From Bordetella sp. 02P26C-1 (GTDB taxonomy: Bacteria; Pseudomonadota; Gammaproteobacteria; Burkholderiales; Burkholderiaceae_B), in assembly GCF_009763255.1 (NCBI RefSeq), contig NZ_WSJB01000018.1:186001-250000 (forward strand): a DNA stretch of 64,000 bases, written 5' to 3'. Below are positions 37,001 to 46,811 of this stretch, piece by piece. Within the stretch, counting starts at the first letter, position 1. Every line of letters starts with the position of its first letter. Under the pieces are notes generated by a model. The model was not told where the DNA came from and did not search any database. It worked only from the letters and a program-made list of their open reading frames with translations. A program made the translations under genes and the position numbers.

Positions 37001-40000
37001 GTTTGCGCGAACCATAGCTGAGTCCGCCCATCGCACCGAAACCGGTTTTCCGAACACGCTCGTAGTGGCTGCTGTCGGCAGTGTTGCGGCCCGGTATGAG
37101 ATTGACATTGCGCTCGGCGGACAAGATCAGATCGCCTTGCGTGCCCAATGTTGAACCAGCGACATCGAGGTCACGGCCGGCCACCAGGATGGCGGCATCG
37201 GCGGTGAAGGTCGTGGCTTGCGCACGTGACCATTCGACCGAGAGTATCGAATGCTCTGTCTTGCGAGAGAGGAACTTCCGCGTTTTGGAATACCGCTCAT
37301 CGCGAGCTGCACCGGTGGCCTCGCCTGCCGTGAGCCGGATGTCACGGCCTGCACCTACCGAAAGGGTCGCGCCGGCGGCGACTTCGGAAGCACGGACATT
37401 GACATCCCGCCCCGCTAGCAAGCTGAGATCCTCGCCTACTGCTAGGCCGCTACCGATCTCGGAACCGATACGGAACTCGGCGCTATTGCGTCTACCAAAG
37501 GCGTAGGATTCTCTGTGTGCCTGCGTCACCGTGCCGAGTTCAATGTCGCGGCCGGCTTGCAGGCCGGCGCTTCCTTTGGCGTTGACGGACGCTGCGGTCA
37601 GACGAATATCCTGGCCAGCGTTGATTTGCAGCGTCTCGGCCTGAACTTGCGATACACCGGCTAGATCACGACCGGCCGTCTGGCCATGATGGTAATCGCT
37701 GGTGGTCGAGGTCAAAGCAATGTCGCGGTCGGCCGTCAGCGTGACGTTTCCGCCTTTGATCAACGCCGCGATATTCGCGATGCTGTCTCGCGCTGTCAGG
37801 TCGATAGAGCCGCCATGAATGCTGCCTCCTGAACGGTTCACGATGGTGTCGGCGGCGATGACGGTGGCGCGGCGGGCACCGATGCTGCCGGTGTTGGTGA
37901 TTTCACCCTCCGCGAAGAGGTTGACGGTGTCGCCGGCCATCAGGGTGCCGTCGGTCTTGAGGTCGCCATCGCGCACGATGAGATAAACCTGAGGAACGAG
38001 CACGTGGTCGATGGTGCCATCGCGTAGCGTGATGGGCTGCTCGACCAGCCAGATCAGATCGGTGGTCAGGTGGCGCATCTGCTCCGCAGAAAGCGATGCC
38101 CCTAGTTTGAGGTCATGTTCAGCGGCGAACTCGGCACCTGCAGCCATGAGGTCCAGGAATTGCTGAGTGGCGTTCAGATAGTTATCCAGATAGCGTTGAC
38201 CGGTGGCCGCGTATATCTGGTCTCGTACGAGCTTCTGCTCGTAGAAGCCGTCGCCCAGGCGTTTGGGTTGGCCCGCCGGGGTGAGGAAACGAGCCCCCGC
38301 CGGAGCCAGCGCGCCCCAGCCTCCGGCGGCTGCGCCATGCAAGAGCACGGCGCTATCCGCCGCGGGCACGGATACGCCGATGCGCACGCCATCCGAATTC
38401 AGATCGACATCTATGGGCGAGACGGTATGCGGATTCAGACCCACGGGTGGCGTCCAGATATCCAGCGGCCCCTCCTTGTCGATGCCAGAAGGTTTAATTA
38501 CGCGGTCTGCGCCGCGCCAGTCGGCCAGCAGGCGCAGTAAATAATCGCTGGAAACGACCGGTCGCTCGCCGATGAATTCAGGGTCCGTCTTGACCCGATG
38601 CAAGGCCTGTGGCTCACGCGAGACGACAAAGAGTTGGCTATCCGGTAGGAGAGCAGGAGGTGGAGTCGTCAGGACAAAGGCCCCATTGTCCAATGCCACC
38701 CGCTTGACCTCGAGCGCTCGCTCGGCTGCGTCAGGAGTACTAGCGCCTGGCTTTTCCCGTGTGCTTACTGATTGATAGCCCGCCGCCATAAAAACTGGCA
38801 GTTCGATGGGTGTCACGCTGGTTTGACCGGTATAGGGCTGCGCGGCGTCGTATTTGCGTTTGTCTTTTTTCTCGTAGGTACGCTGTACGGTACCCTGCTG
38901 TTCGACGCGTCTTTCGCCCGTCGCACCAATATTTTGAAGTTGTCCCAAGACGTTCAGCGCGCCGCCCGCCAAGATGCGGCTTTTATCGTTGAGGACATTG
39001 CCTCGCAGGACCGCATCGCCACCGATAGCGATGAGCGCCGGATCGGAGGACACCATGCGACTTTCGGATACAGTCTCGTCGACGCGATAGATGTGAAAAT
39101 TCTTCACCATACGCCCGTCAAAGTTGGCGTTGAAGGCGAAGATGCGTCTGTTGAGTTCCTCATACGGCGCGACGTAGGAGGCAAGCGCGGCCTCGTAGGC
39201 CTGCTGGCGTGCACGCTGATCATCACAACTGCGACGGCTCCAGCACGGCTGCTTTTCCACCGGCTTCTCCGGCCGTGGGCCAGAGGGCGGAACAACGTCG
39301 AACACTGCCCAGATGCGCGCATCGGGCGAGTAGAAGAACTTTTCCGCCGTCATGGTGCATTCGCTTTCGGCATCGTTGATGATGCAGCGACGCCGAGGGG
39401 CCGAGTATGCCGGCCAGATAGGAGCAGTTACTCCGCGCTCACCACGGCCGCCGCGCGCATAATCGAACGGGGGCCCGTAGCGGTGTTCGGGGTATGTGGC
39501 CGAGGGCAATAACAGGCGCCGCTCCTGGTCATCCTTGAGCCAAGCCGGGTCTTTGCTACAGCTTGCAGTGACAAGATCGCATAGCCAGGTCGTGGCACCG
39601 TCATACATGTCGGTCGAATGCTCTGGCCGGTAGTAGATCTTGGGGGTGGAACTCCGATACACCACCTCACTGGCGAAATTCCGATTCAGATTCTGCAGAT
39701 GCGCGGCCGCGATATCGGCCTTGCCCCCTGCCTCGATCGTCGACCATTGATTAATCAGGTTGTCCGTCAAACCATACGGATGCCCGTTTTCATCAAGTTG
39801 CCGCCCGATACGCATGTCGTCAGCGGCATAGATAAACGCATGATTTCGGTTCCCCAGCAGACGCGCCACGCCGAGGTCCAGGCTGCCGCGCGACGCGATC
39901 ACTGGCGAAGCCCCGTCGTTCTCGAGTACGTCTGTTTGGATGGAGACGCGGTCGCCGTAGATACGGCCGCGCTGGCTTATCTCCTGCGCGTGAAGTTTCG

Positions 40001-43000
40001 TCACCACGCCATCGATCAAACCATCGTTTATCAGATCCTGGTTCACAACGATGGTGTTATGACGCTGAGCGATGACTTTGCCCGATGGGCCGTTGAGCAA
40101 ACGATCCGCTCGCATCGTGATGTCCCGTCCGGCGGAGACCTTGGCATGATTCTCGAAACGACGTGAGACCGTCAGCCCCAGATCGCGGTTGGCCGTCAGG
40201 GGATGCGAAAGCGTCAAGTCGCCGTTGATGGTCACGAACAGGTCCGCAACGGACTGGATAGCACCCAACCCCAGCAGGCGATCCAGTGTCAGTCGGAGCT
40301 GTTCATCAGCAAACATCTGGCCATCGGAATTGTGTAGCGAGGACGCGTGGACCACAGCAGCGTGTTGGCTCGACATCACACCATGGGTGTTGTCGATATC
40401 CTTTGCCGTGGTGACGGTCAGCGTATCGACAGCCAACATAGCGCCGTGCCGATTGTCGATGCTGTCCGTCGTGATGTTGAGCGCGCGCCCGAGCAATCCG
40501 TATTGCGACGGGATCTGGTCGGCGGTGTCGCGGTTGTCGACAAACAGCGCACGCAGATCCAAGACATCCCACCCTTGCATCAGACCGCGCTGATTAACCA
40601 CGTCGTTGGGGGTCTGGACGATGAGATGGCGTGCGGCGAACGTGCCACGTGGATTCAAGATGCGGCTCGCTGCGACGGTGGCGGAATGATTAACCGAGAT
40701 AACGCTGGCCGTGTTGTCTAACGGTCCGCTCAGGTTGATTGACGCATCGTCGCTGGAAGATAGCCGACTGTTTTGATTGCTCAGGTCGCCGCCCGCGATA
40801 TCGACACTGCCGCCCGACAAGGTCGCGCCACGCGTATTGATGGACGCTGTACCGCGTAATGCGAGCCGCGCCGCCGATGACACAGTGCCATTTTCCAGAT
40901 CCAGCGAGTCGCCGGTAAAAGTCAGATCGTGCCCGGATTGACTGAGTCCGCTGTGATAAATCGCTGGCGAGGTCACGGCCAGAGCGGCTTGCATGCCGAC
41001 TGCGCTGTCGACTTCAGCGGCGGCAGCGAATTTACCGGACTGGTAGAGCTTGCGGCCCGCGTGGACAGTCAAATTTCCCTCCGAACGCGCCAGGCCGGTA
41101 TTACGCAATACCTCGTCGGCGAACAGCCTGACGCTGGCTTTGCCGTATGCGGTGCCTGCGTTGGTCAGATTCTTTGCTTCCAGAGACAGCGATGCGCCAG
41201 ACTCCACGTGACTTTGCTTTTCCAGAGTCATGTCCGCAGCCGCGGTCGCGGTCAGGTCGCCGGCTTGCGCCAGCACTAAACCACTCAGTGCGGCACGCCG
41301 GGCGGCATTCAATGTGACGTCATGCCCGGCGGTAGTCGTGCCGGCGGCCTCGATATTCTGGCCCGCGTCAACACGAATTAAGCTGCCGGCCTGCTGGACG
41401 GAGCGCGCGGGCAATACCACACTGCCTCGTGTCGCGCTTAAATGCAGCCTCCCCTGGGGCGCGAGAAGATGGCCTGGACTGCTCAGCGTATCTCCTGTGC
41501 TGAGCATCACGGCATTGGAGGCTTGCATCCGCCCACGCATCGTGGTGTTACCGCGCACGCTGGCCATCAACATGTCCTCGGCTTTGAATGCGCCCGATGC
41601 ATCCACCAATAAATCGCCGGTGGCCACTCTAAAGCGACCAGCAGACGTGGCATTGCCGCTCGCGTGGGCGATGCGGGAGACGGCCCACATCATGTCCTCG
41701 AGGGACACCAGCGTGCCGTCAAGCAGCAGGCCTGCCCCGCTTGCGATCGTCATGCCGCGTCCCTGCGTGCTGCTGCCGGCAGTCATGTTGATCTCATTCA
41801 GACCAGATATGGCCAGCACACTTTCCGCGAGCACATTGCCCGCAACGTGTACGCGTCCCCTGGCATCGATCGACATGACGCTACCGCTCGATACCTCACC
41901 GTCTAGATGCATGTCCTGGACGGTCAATGTCATTGGACCGTCGGCATCGAGATACGCTGTCTGACGCGTGGCGAGCTGAGCGCCCGAGGACACGTCCAAG
42001 GCACCCGCCGTATGCACGTGCCCATCCACAGTGGCCGCCCGCGCGGCTTGCGCAGTGAGGCCGGCGCGCGACTGAAGCTCGCCCGAGATGAGCAGATCGC
42101 GCCCGGTATAAACGGACACAGGGCCCGCAGCCCAGGCGTAGCCTTGCTCCGCGATGGTGAGGTCTGCGCTAGCCGTCAGGTCCAGCTCTTCCTTCGCAGT
42201 CGTCGAGCCGCTCAGTGTCATGGCGCCAAGCGCGTCCAACCGAACCGCGCGCTCGCCGTGCAGGGTGCCTTCAAGCCACATGTCTTCGCCAGCATCGGCC
42301 GTCACGCGACCGGTGGCGTTGACTCGCGCGGGGGCCGCCAGCCTCATATCGCGGGCCGCGGACAGATCCAGGGCGCCCTGCGTGTCGAGCTCGTTGGCAA
42401 TCGTCGCGTCTCGTCCGGCCGCCAAATCTACTCTGCCCGGCGAATCCATTTTGCCCCGCGCATGGAGGTCGCGTGCTGCATGCGCCACGATGCGTCGACC
42501 ATAGGTTTTGCTCGCACCGCCAAAGCGCATATCGGTGGCGGTCTCTAGATACAGCGCACCGCCCCGAGCGATAGCCCTGCCTTTCAAGCGCAGGGTGTCG
42601 CCCGCATCCAGGCGCAGCCCGGATTGACTACGCGCTATGCCAGCCAGGGTTAGCGGGCCACCCGCGTCGAACCACATGAGAGCGCCTGACGTCCAGCGGG
42701 ATGCAACATCCGACCGGACATCGCCCAGGGCAGTAAACAAAAGATAAGCATCGGCATGCAATCGGCCGTTGATCTCGGCATCCTGTATGACGTGTATCGT
42801 CAGGTTGGACTGCGACGAGATTGAGCCCATGGCGTCAAATGCGCCGCCGGCCTTCACGTTAATCGGCCCCTCAGCTGCGATCTTGCCCGTCAGAGAGGTC
42901 GCGCCGCCCGCGGAGAATGACGCCGGGCCGGACACATTTATTTCCCCCTCAGCCCTGAGATCACGTGTCGCCACTGCCGCGACGCGGCGGCCATAAGTGT

Positions 43001-46000
43001 GGCTCGCCTTGCCTAAAGTCACGTCGGTCTCGGCGTCCAGCCGCAACAGGCCTTCAACCGAAGTCGCGTTTCCGGCTACTCGCAGTTGTTTTCCCGAGGC
43101 CACCGTCACATCCGATGTGCCGCGCAACGTGCCCGCCGTCACAATCGGGCCGGCGGAGTCGATACGCAACGCGCCCTTCGATGTCCATCGTGACCCCGAA
43201 AGCAGATCCACACCGTCTTGCGCCGTCATTGTCGAGGTGCCATCCGCGTCGAGCTGCCCGAGGACTGTGGCATCCTGTCGAGCACGCATGGTCAGGTTCG
43301 ACCGGGACGTGACCGACCCGGCCACGTCCAGCGAGCCTTTCGTGTCGATGAGGATGGATTCGAACGCCGACACATCGCCGTGCTGGCCGATGGCGAGATC
43401 TTCATTGGCCAGAAGGTCGAGTGCGCCGTACGCAGCATTGGCCACGCCGTCCACCGACATGGACGCGCCCGCGTCCATCAGCACACCGCGGTCACCGCGT
43501 AACGTACCCGCTACATCGATGTCGCCTCCGGTTTCCAGATTCGCCCGTTTTTTTGCTACGACATCGCCGCTCTCATCGAAACGAACCGATCGATGAGCGC
43601 CCAAGTCGAACGCGCCATCCGTGCGGACACGCCCGCCTACCGTCGCATCTCGCTTGGCCGTGATCGTGGCGTCTCCGTGCGATGCGATCACCCCGTCGAT
43701 CCTCGCATCTCGCCCGGCGCGTGCCACAATTTTCGGACCTTGTATCTGGCTATCTCGCCGCAGAGACAGATCATTGGCGCTTGTTAAACGCACCAGTCCA
43801 TCGCCCTGGAATTCGCCGTCCAGCTGTAGATCGTGCCGGCCATGCGCTTCCAACGCTGCATGAGTCAAACCCTTCCCGGCCCAGTAAATATCATGAGCTT
43901 TCAGCGTCATGTCACCCTGGGCCTGCACCCGTGCCGCTGCGCTCACGTCCAGCGTGCTACCCGCGGACATGAGCAAGGAATCTCCGGCATAGAGGTGCCC
44001 CCGCAACAGGGGTCGCGGCGCCAACTGCACCGCCGACGCAGTCTCCGACTGGCTCGCGTTGTACCCGATCAACTCGGTGCTTTCCCAGCCGCCGGCGCGA
44101 CCGTCTCCTATCAAAAGCCGGGGTGCACCTACGGCGGAATCCGTACCTGTGGCCCTCGGCGTCGAAGGACCCAGCGTCTTGCGCTGCTCGGACGACGAAA
44201 CGATTATGTCCCGACCTGCGCTTAACACGATGCCGGCTAACGCGCTGGTTTCACCCTCGAAGCGCACATCACGCCCCGCCTGCACCGACAGACCGCCAGC
44301 TGACGTCAAGCGCCCGCCTGCGCGGACGTCTCTGCACGCTCGCATGGCGACGCCACGGCCTTGCGTTTCTCCCTTCTCCCCAAGCGTCAGGTCGTGCCCG
44401 GCCGTCATGTTCAGGCCACCCAGCGCAAGAGCGTTGCCGTTGACGCGCAAGTCCTCATCGGCCGAGAGCGTCAGGCGTCCGTTCGTGCGCGCGAAGCCAG
44501 CGACGGACATCGACTTCTTCGCGGTGAGGCTGAACGTCCCCCCCGAATCCAATCGGGACAGCGGACGGGTCGCTAGGTGACCATCGGCGCTTGCCTTGAA
44601 TGTCCCGTCCGCATGCATGTGACCGCCTAACGACGCGTTCTTTTTGGCATGTAGCGTCAGGTCAGTCGTGGATGAAACCGTGCCTGCGGTACGCAGTTCG
44701 CCTAGCGACCGCAAGTTAAGCCTGCCGCCCGCCACGACGAAGGACTGGGGAGCTATCGTCAAGGATTCATCAGCTTCGAGATTAAGCGGCCCCAACGTAG
44801 ACGAAACCAGACCCCCCACATTTAGCGCATTCCCCGCCGTCAGCATCGTGACACCTTGACCTCGCACGGCGCCTCTTACGTCGAGATCTTGATCCGCTGC
44901 CAGCGTCAAACTGCCGCCAGCGCTCAGTTGCCCCCGCTGGTCAACCACAATGGAATTCGGAGCGGTTACGCTCAAATCGCCAGCGGCCCCGAAAGGCCCG
45001 TCCAACCAAGCGTCCCGGCCTGCCTGCGCTGTCACAGGTCCGACCGAGCCCAGTGCGCCAGACGCTTTAAGGTCGCGCGTCGCCGTCATCTGGATGTCAT
45101 TGCCTTGGACATGACTGGCGGCGCCCAACGCCACATCTTTTCCGCCCGTCATGCGCAACACGCCGTTTTCAGCCAAGGCGCTGCCGTCCACGCTCAGATC
45201 CCAATCTGTGTTCAGCGTGATATCCGCAGATTGCAATGTCCCGGCCAGCCGCATGTCCGCGCCTGCGCCCAAATTCATCTCCTTGCCCGCATGCAAGATG
45301 GCGCCATGATCCGCACTCATCGCTCGCGCGGCATTAACCTGCAAATTGCCAGCCGTAGTGACTTGGCCCGGCAATACCGCATCGTCACCCGCTTTCAGCA
45401 ATATTGGTCCTGTGCTGGAAATCACGCCCGCTGTGGCGAGTTTGATGGCCGATGGCGAGGCGTCGTCGGCGGCAGAGCATGCGCCCTGCTGCTCGGCGGC
45501 TGGCGGCGTTTGCGACTCCGTCTCGCTCACTGTTTCAAATCGCAAGCTGCCGCCCGAGGATGCCGTCACGTCGCCATCGCTGAGGACTAACCGGTTACGG
45601 GCCGTCAAGTTCCGGCCCGCGATCAACTGCACAGCGGCCTGCGACATCACGCCCGCCTGAGCGCCCATCGACAAGTCGCCGTCCGCCAGGATGTCCAGGC
45701 CTGCGCCGCTGCTTGCAAGGCCATAGACCGAAGCATCACGCCCTGCGGCGAGCTTTAACGTGTTTACGGTCGTCGCGTTACCGTGCATGGCCAGATCGCG
45801 TCCGGCATGCAGATGCGCGTTGCCCGCGGCTTGCGCGGTGCCGCCGGGCTGGATGGTGAGATCGCCCGCCGCGTTTACATGCAGGTCGCCCGTCATGGCG
45901 ATCAGGTTGCCAGCGATATTGACGCCCACGCCGGCCTCGGTGCCGATCAGCCGGATGCTATTGGCGTACATGCCCCCCAAAGCCCCTGTGTCCAGGGCGA

Positions 46001-46709
46001 ACGGAGGTGCTGCGCCCTCGCCGGGGCGCGTTTGGACGGCCCCCGTCACATCGTCCACCTGAGACGGGCCGGCGATCACATTCAGTCGCTGCGCCCAAAT
46101 GCCGGCGTTGACTTCCAGTGACCGGGCGATCAGATCGACCTGGTTGAGGTCAGCACCTAACAATCCGTTGCCTGCCACAGCAATGTAGCCCGTCGCCACG
46201 TCGAAGCGCAGGGTGCCGTCAGGCCCGACGATCGGCCGGCCGGTGGTAAGCGTCGCGTGATCCGAGTTCAAGAACCCACAGCCGCTACAGGTGATGCCGG
46301 CAGGATTAGCCACGATGACACGCGCGCGTCCCCCGGCGACCTCCAAAACGCCGAGCAGTTGCGAGGGATTGGGCGCGGTGACCTGATTCAGGATGGTGGT
46401 CGCTCGCTGATTGCCCAGCATGGGATTGCCGCTGATTCTCCCGGCCAACTGTGTCTGACTTGCACCACCGCTATTGTTCAACACCACACCGCCAGGCCCG
46501 ACGTTGAATTGCGTGTATCGATTGTCCGATACGCCATCCGCCGACGGCGGTGCAATGTGAACGACGGGGACACCGTTCTGTAGAACGACCACCGGCTTTT
46601 GTCCGGGCACACCCTTGTCCACCGAGATCGGCAACGTCTGCGCCATGACGGGCGTCCACACCTGAGTGCAGAGGATGAGCCAGACAACGAATGAGCGCAG
46701 CTTTGACAT
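34080..46709 (-). CDS. cdiA: Contact-dependent inhibition protein CdiA (TpsA hemagglutinin)
   Basis: This is a giant exported exoprotein of 4,209 residues. A signal peptide (about residues 1-23, ending PVMA-Q) leads to a TPS/hemagglutination-activity domain (about 25-250). Then come several dozen imperfect filamentous-hemagglutinin beta-helix repeats, a Tyr/Pro-rich non-repeat region in the middle, more repeats and a FHA-2 type region. A pre-toxin region with the VENN motif lies at 34794-34805. The 241 residues from VENN to the end are the CT; the last 95 or so (ENHLND, ARPY, GVPGALRWDV, NTNTVLHF) look like a nuclease-like toxin, possibly BECR-fold. ATG 46709 has GAGG at -9 to -6. Confidence 0.9.
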   Translation of the reverse strand: MSKLRSFVVWLILCTQVWTPVMAQTLPISVDKGVPGQKPVVVLQNGVPVVHIAPPSADGVSDNRYTQFNVGPGGVVLNNSGGASQTQLAGRISGNPMLGNQRATTILNQVTAPNPSQLLGVLEVAGGRARVIVANPAGITCSGCGFLNSDHATLTTGRPIVGPDGTLRFDVATGYIAVAGNGLLGADLNQVDLIARSLEVNAGIWAQRLNVIAGPSQVDDVTGAVQTRPGEGAAPPFALDTGALGGMYANSIRLIGTEAGVGVNIAGNLIAMTGDLHVNAAGDLTIQPGGTAQAAGNAHLHAGRDLAMHGNATTVNTLKLAAGRDASVYGLASSGAGLDILADGDLSMGAQAGVMSQAAVQLIAGRNLTARNRLVLSDGDVTASSGGSLRFETVSETESQTPPAAEQQGACSAADDASPSAIKLATAGVISSTGPILLKAGDDAVLPGQVTTAGNLQVNAARAMSADHGAILHAGKEMNLGAGADMRLAGTLQSADITLNTDWDLSVDGSALAENGVLRMTGGKDVALGAASHVQGNDIQMTATRDLKASGALGSVGPVTAQAGRDAWLDGPFGAAGDLSVTAPNSIVVDQRGQLSAGGSLTLAADQDLDVRGAVRGQGVTMLTAGNALNVGGLVSSTLGPLNLEADESLTIAPQSFVVAGGRLNLRSLGELRTAGTVSSTTDLTLHAKKNASLGGHMHADGTFKASADGHLATRPLSRLDSGGTFSLTAKKSMSVAGFARTNGRLTLSADEDLRVNGNALALGGLNMTAGHDLTLGEKGETQGRGVAMRACRDVRAGGRLTSAGGLSVQAGRDVRFEGETSALAGIVLSAGRDIIVSSSEQRKTLGPSTPRATGTDSAVGAPRLLIGDGRAGGWESTELIGYNASQSETASAVQLAPRPLLRGHLYAGDSLLMSAGSTLDVSAAARVQAQGDMTLKAHDIYWAGKGLTHAALEAHGRHDLQLDGEFQGDGLVRLTSANDLSLRRDSQIQGPKIVARAGRDARIDGVIASHGDATITAKRDATVGGRVRTDGAFDLGAHRSVRFDESGDVVAKKRANLETGGDIDVAGTLRGDRGVLMDAGASMSVDGVANAAYGALDLLANEDLAIGQHGDVSAFESILIDTKGSLDVAGSVTSRSNLTMRARQDATVLGQLDADGTSTMTAQDGVDLLSGSRWTSKGALRIDSAGPIVTAGTLRGTSDVTVASGKQLRVAGNATSVEGLLRLDAETDVTLGKASHTYGRRVAAVATRDLRAEGEINVSGPASFSAGGATSLTGKIAAEGPINVKAGGAFDAMGSISSQSNLTIHVIQDAEINGRLHADAYLLFTALGDVRSDVASRWTSGALMWFDAGGPLTLAGIARSQSGLRLDAGDTLRLKGRAIARGGALYLETATDMRFGGASKTYGRRIVAHAARDLHARGKMDSPGRVDLAAGRDATIANELDTQGALDLSAARDMRLAAPARVNATGRVTADAGEDMWLEGTLHGERAVRLDALGAMTLSGSTTAKEELDLTASADLTIAEQGYAWAAGPVSVYTGRDLLISGELQSRAGLTAQAARAATVDGHVHTAGALDVSSGAQLATRQTAYLDADGPMTLTVQDMHLDGEVSSGSVMSIDARGRVHVAGNVLAESVLAISGLNEINMTAGSSTQGRGMTIASGAGLLLDGTLVSLEDMMWAVSRIAHASGNATSAGRFRVATGDLLVDASGAFKAEDMLMASVRGNTTMRGRMQASNAVMLSTGDTLSSPGHLLAPQGRLHLSATRGSVVLPARSVQQAGSLIRVDAGQNIEAAGTTTAGHDVTLNAARRAALSGLVLAQAGDLTATAAADMTLEKQSHVESGASLSLEAKNLTNAGTAYGKASVRLFADEVLRNTGLARSEGNLTVHAGRKLYQSGKFAAAAEVDSAVGMQAALAVTSPAIYHSGLSQSGHDLTFTGDSLDLENGTVSSAARLALRGTASINTRGATLSGGSVDIAGGDLSNQNSRLSSSDDASINLSGPLDNTASVISVNHSATVAASRILNPRGTFAARHLIVQTPNDVVNQRGLMQGWDVLDLRALFVDNRDTADQIPSQYGLLGRALNITTDSIDNRHGAMLAVDTLTVTTAKDIDNTHGVMSSQHAAVVHASSLHNSDGQMFADEQLRLTLDRLLGLGAIQSVADLFVTINGDLTLSHPLTANRDLGLTVSRRFENHAKVSAGRDITMRADRLLNGPSGKVIAQRHNTIVVNQDLINDGLIDGVVTKLHAQEISQRGRIYGDRVSIQTDVLENDGASPVIASRGSLDLGVARLLGNRNHAFIYAADDMRIGRQLDENGHPYGLTDNLINQWSTIEAGGKADIAAAHLQNLNRNFASEVVYRSSTPKIYYRPEHSTDMYDGATTWLCDLVTASCSKDPAWLKDDQERRLLLPSATYPEHRYGPPFDYARGGRGERGVTAPIWPAYSAPRRRCIINDAESECTMTAEKFFYSPDARIWAVFDVVPPSGPRPEKPVEKQPCWSRRSCDDQRARQQAYEAALASYVAPYEELNRRIFAFNANFDGRMVKNFHIYRVDETVSESRMVSSDPALIAIGGDAVLRGNVLNDKSRILAGGALNVLGQLQNIGATGERRVEQQGTVQRTYEKKDKRKYDAAQPYTGQTSVTPIELPVFMAAGYQSVSTREKPGASTPDAAERALEVKRVALDNGAFVLTTPPPALLPDSQLFVVSREPQALHRVKTDPEFIGERPVVSSDYLLRLLADWRGADRVIKPSGIDKEGPLDIWTPPVGLNPHTVSPIDVDLNSDGVRIGVSVPAADSAVLLHGAAAGGWGALAPAGARFLTPAGQPKRLGDGFYEQKLVRDQIYAATGQRYLDNYLNATQQFLDLMAAGAEFAAEHDLKLGASLSAEQMRHLTTDLIWLVEQPITLRDGTIDHVLVPQVYLIVRDGDLKTDGTLMAGDTVNLFAEGEITNTGSIGARRATVIAADTIVNRSGGSIHGGSIDLTARDSIANIAALIKGGNVTLTADRDIALTSTTSDYHHGQTAGRDLAGVSQVQAETLQINAGQDIRLTAASVNAKGSAGLQAGRDIELGTVTQAHRESYAFGRRNSAEFRIGSEIGSGLAVGEDLSLLAGRDVNVRASEVAAGATLSVGAGRDIRLTAGEATGAARDERYSKTRKFLSRKTEHSILSVEWSRAQATTFTADAAILVAGRDLDVAGSTLGTQGDLILSAERNVNLIPGRNTADSSHYERVRKTGFGAMGGLSYGSRKQTDSVDSQEVYHTAGTLGSVEGDVHIHAGRDVNVTAGRIIAPRGDINLNAQHIHIGAAQESALDRERHELRQSGLTLTASNPVVSAMQTGARMADAASRTENPVMQGLAAGTTALAAANAYDAVKEAASAENASDIAKVGGVSVKLSLGSNKSSSRYDSAATSAVGSAMAAGRDVNLMAEGAGPRSDISIIGSTLLAGRNVSLMAEGDLLLQAARNAAEFQSSSKDSGGSIGIGYSTGQTTGLTLELGASIARGTEHGKEETWTHSHVTAGETLRLQSGGDTALRGATGHAEQIVANIGGDLRIESLQDKSRYASKTRNGDIEISLCLPPSCVGNSIAGGFGVGRMKSDFESVTEQSGLWAGDGGFQIDVKNNTRLIGGVIASSDAAIADKLNKLGTGTLVTEDIKNTARYSAHQVSVSGGVGFGGGKSKDSGLGTTKDGQVAGGTTKESSTSASTGAGGLGMGMPMVAAASGSSSSITYSAISAGDIFIRNEAAQQDLTGMTATETIASLNRDTSDTLNTLRPIFDKEKIEAGFEIAQEASRQVGQFLENRAKEIENAKSRSDDPSLSYAERAQAAQQYADLETKWGAQGTHSRWAPIILGAASGNVMGGTGQFVQAAAVNYLQALGAAEIKELSHHLGGEGSVGHAALHAVLGCAGAAAQGASCGAGGAGAFAGVVLNSLVARLEQDKTQPRSPEEAQARANLVSSVVAGVAAAIDPAAAVPAELAARIEVENNSLYRHRDKVARLKAEVTRIALESCASDNACLQAEFARADRAAAAYETVLMLRHYPAMSKEKADMLAQAVLDIAPVVSSASAMYELVTGLTATGDEANRFLASIGVVPVVGGIMKKGTQAIQQYAKADKVLDVSKVGSPKGIAKHARINASELKLTRTVENHLNDLNKAGDRARPYGDSRALMQEIIDAKPPSTDPRGVPGALRWDVEGTMNGSKGTYELVVDTNTNTVLHFLFKSGQ

Positions 46710-46811
46710 GCTTACCTCGTAACGCAGGTTTTTATTGAGACTTGCCCGCACGCCGATCGGCCACCGGGCATATCCCATGAACGCGATGGATCTGGCGAGT
46801 TGAGGTGATAC

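Noticed and set aside
34311-46583. Many short plus-strand frames inside cdiA
   Set aside because: They are scattered shadows of one long coding sequence, with no ribosome binding sites or domain matches.
34080-46709. CRISPR-like or tandem repeat array in the cdiA region
   Set aside because: The repeats are imperfect and in phase with coding, as in filamentous hemagglutinin beta-helix proteins. No spacer-repeat pattern was seen.
46710-46778. Extended N-terminus of CdiA beginning MGYARWP
   Set aside because: The ATG at 46709 has a GAGG box and begins a normal signal peptide. The extra residues contain LNKN, but that does not make a convincing extended signal region.
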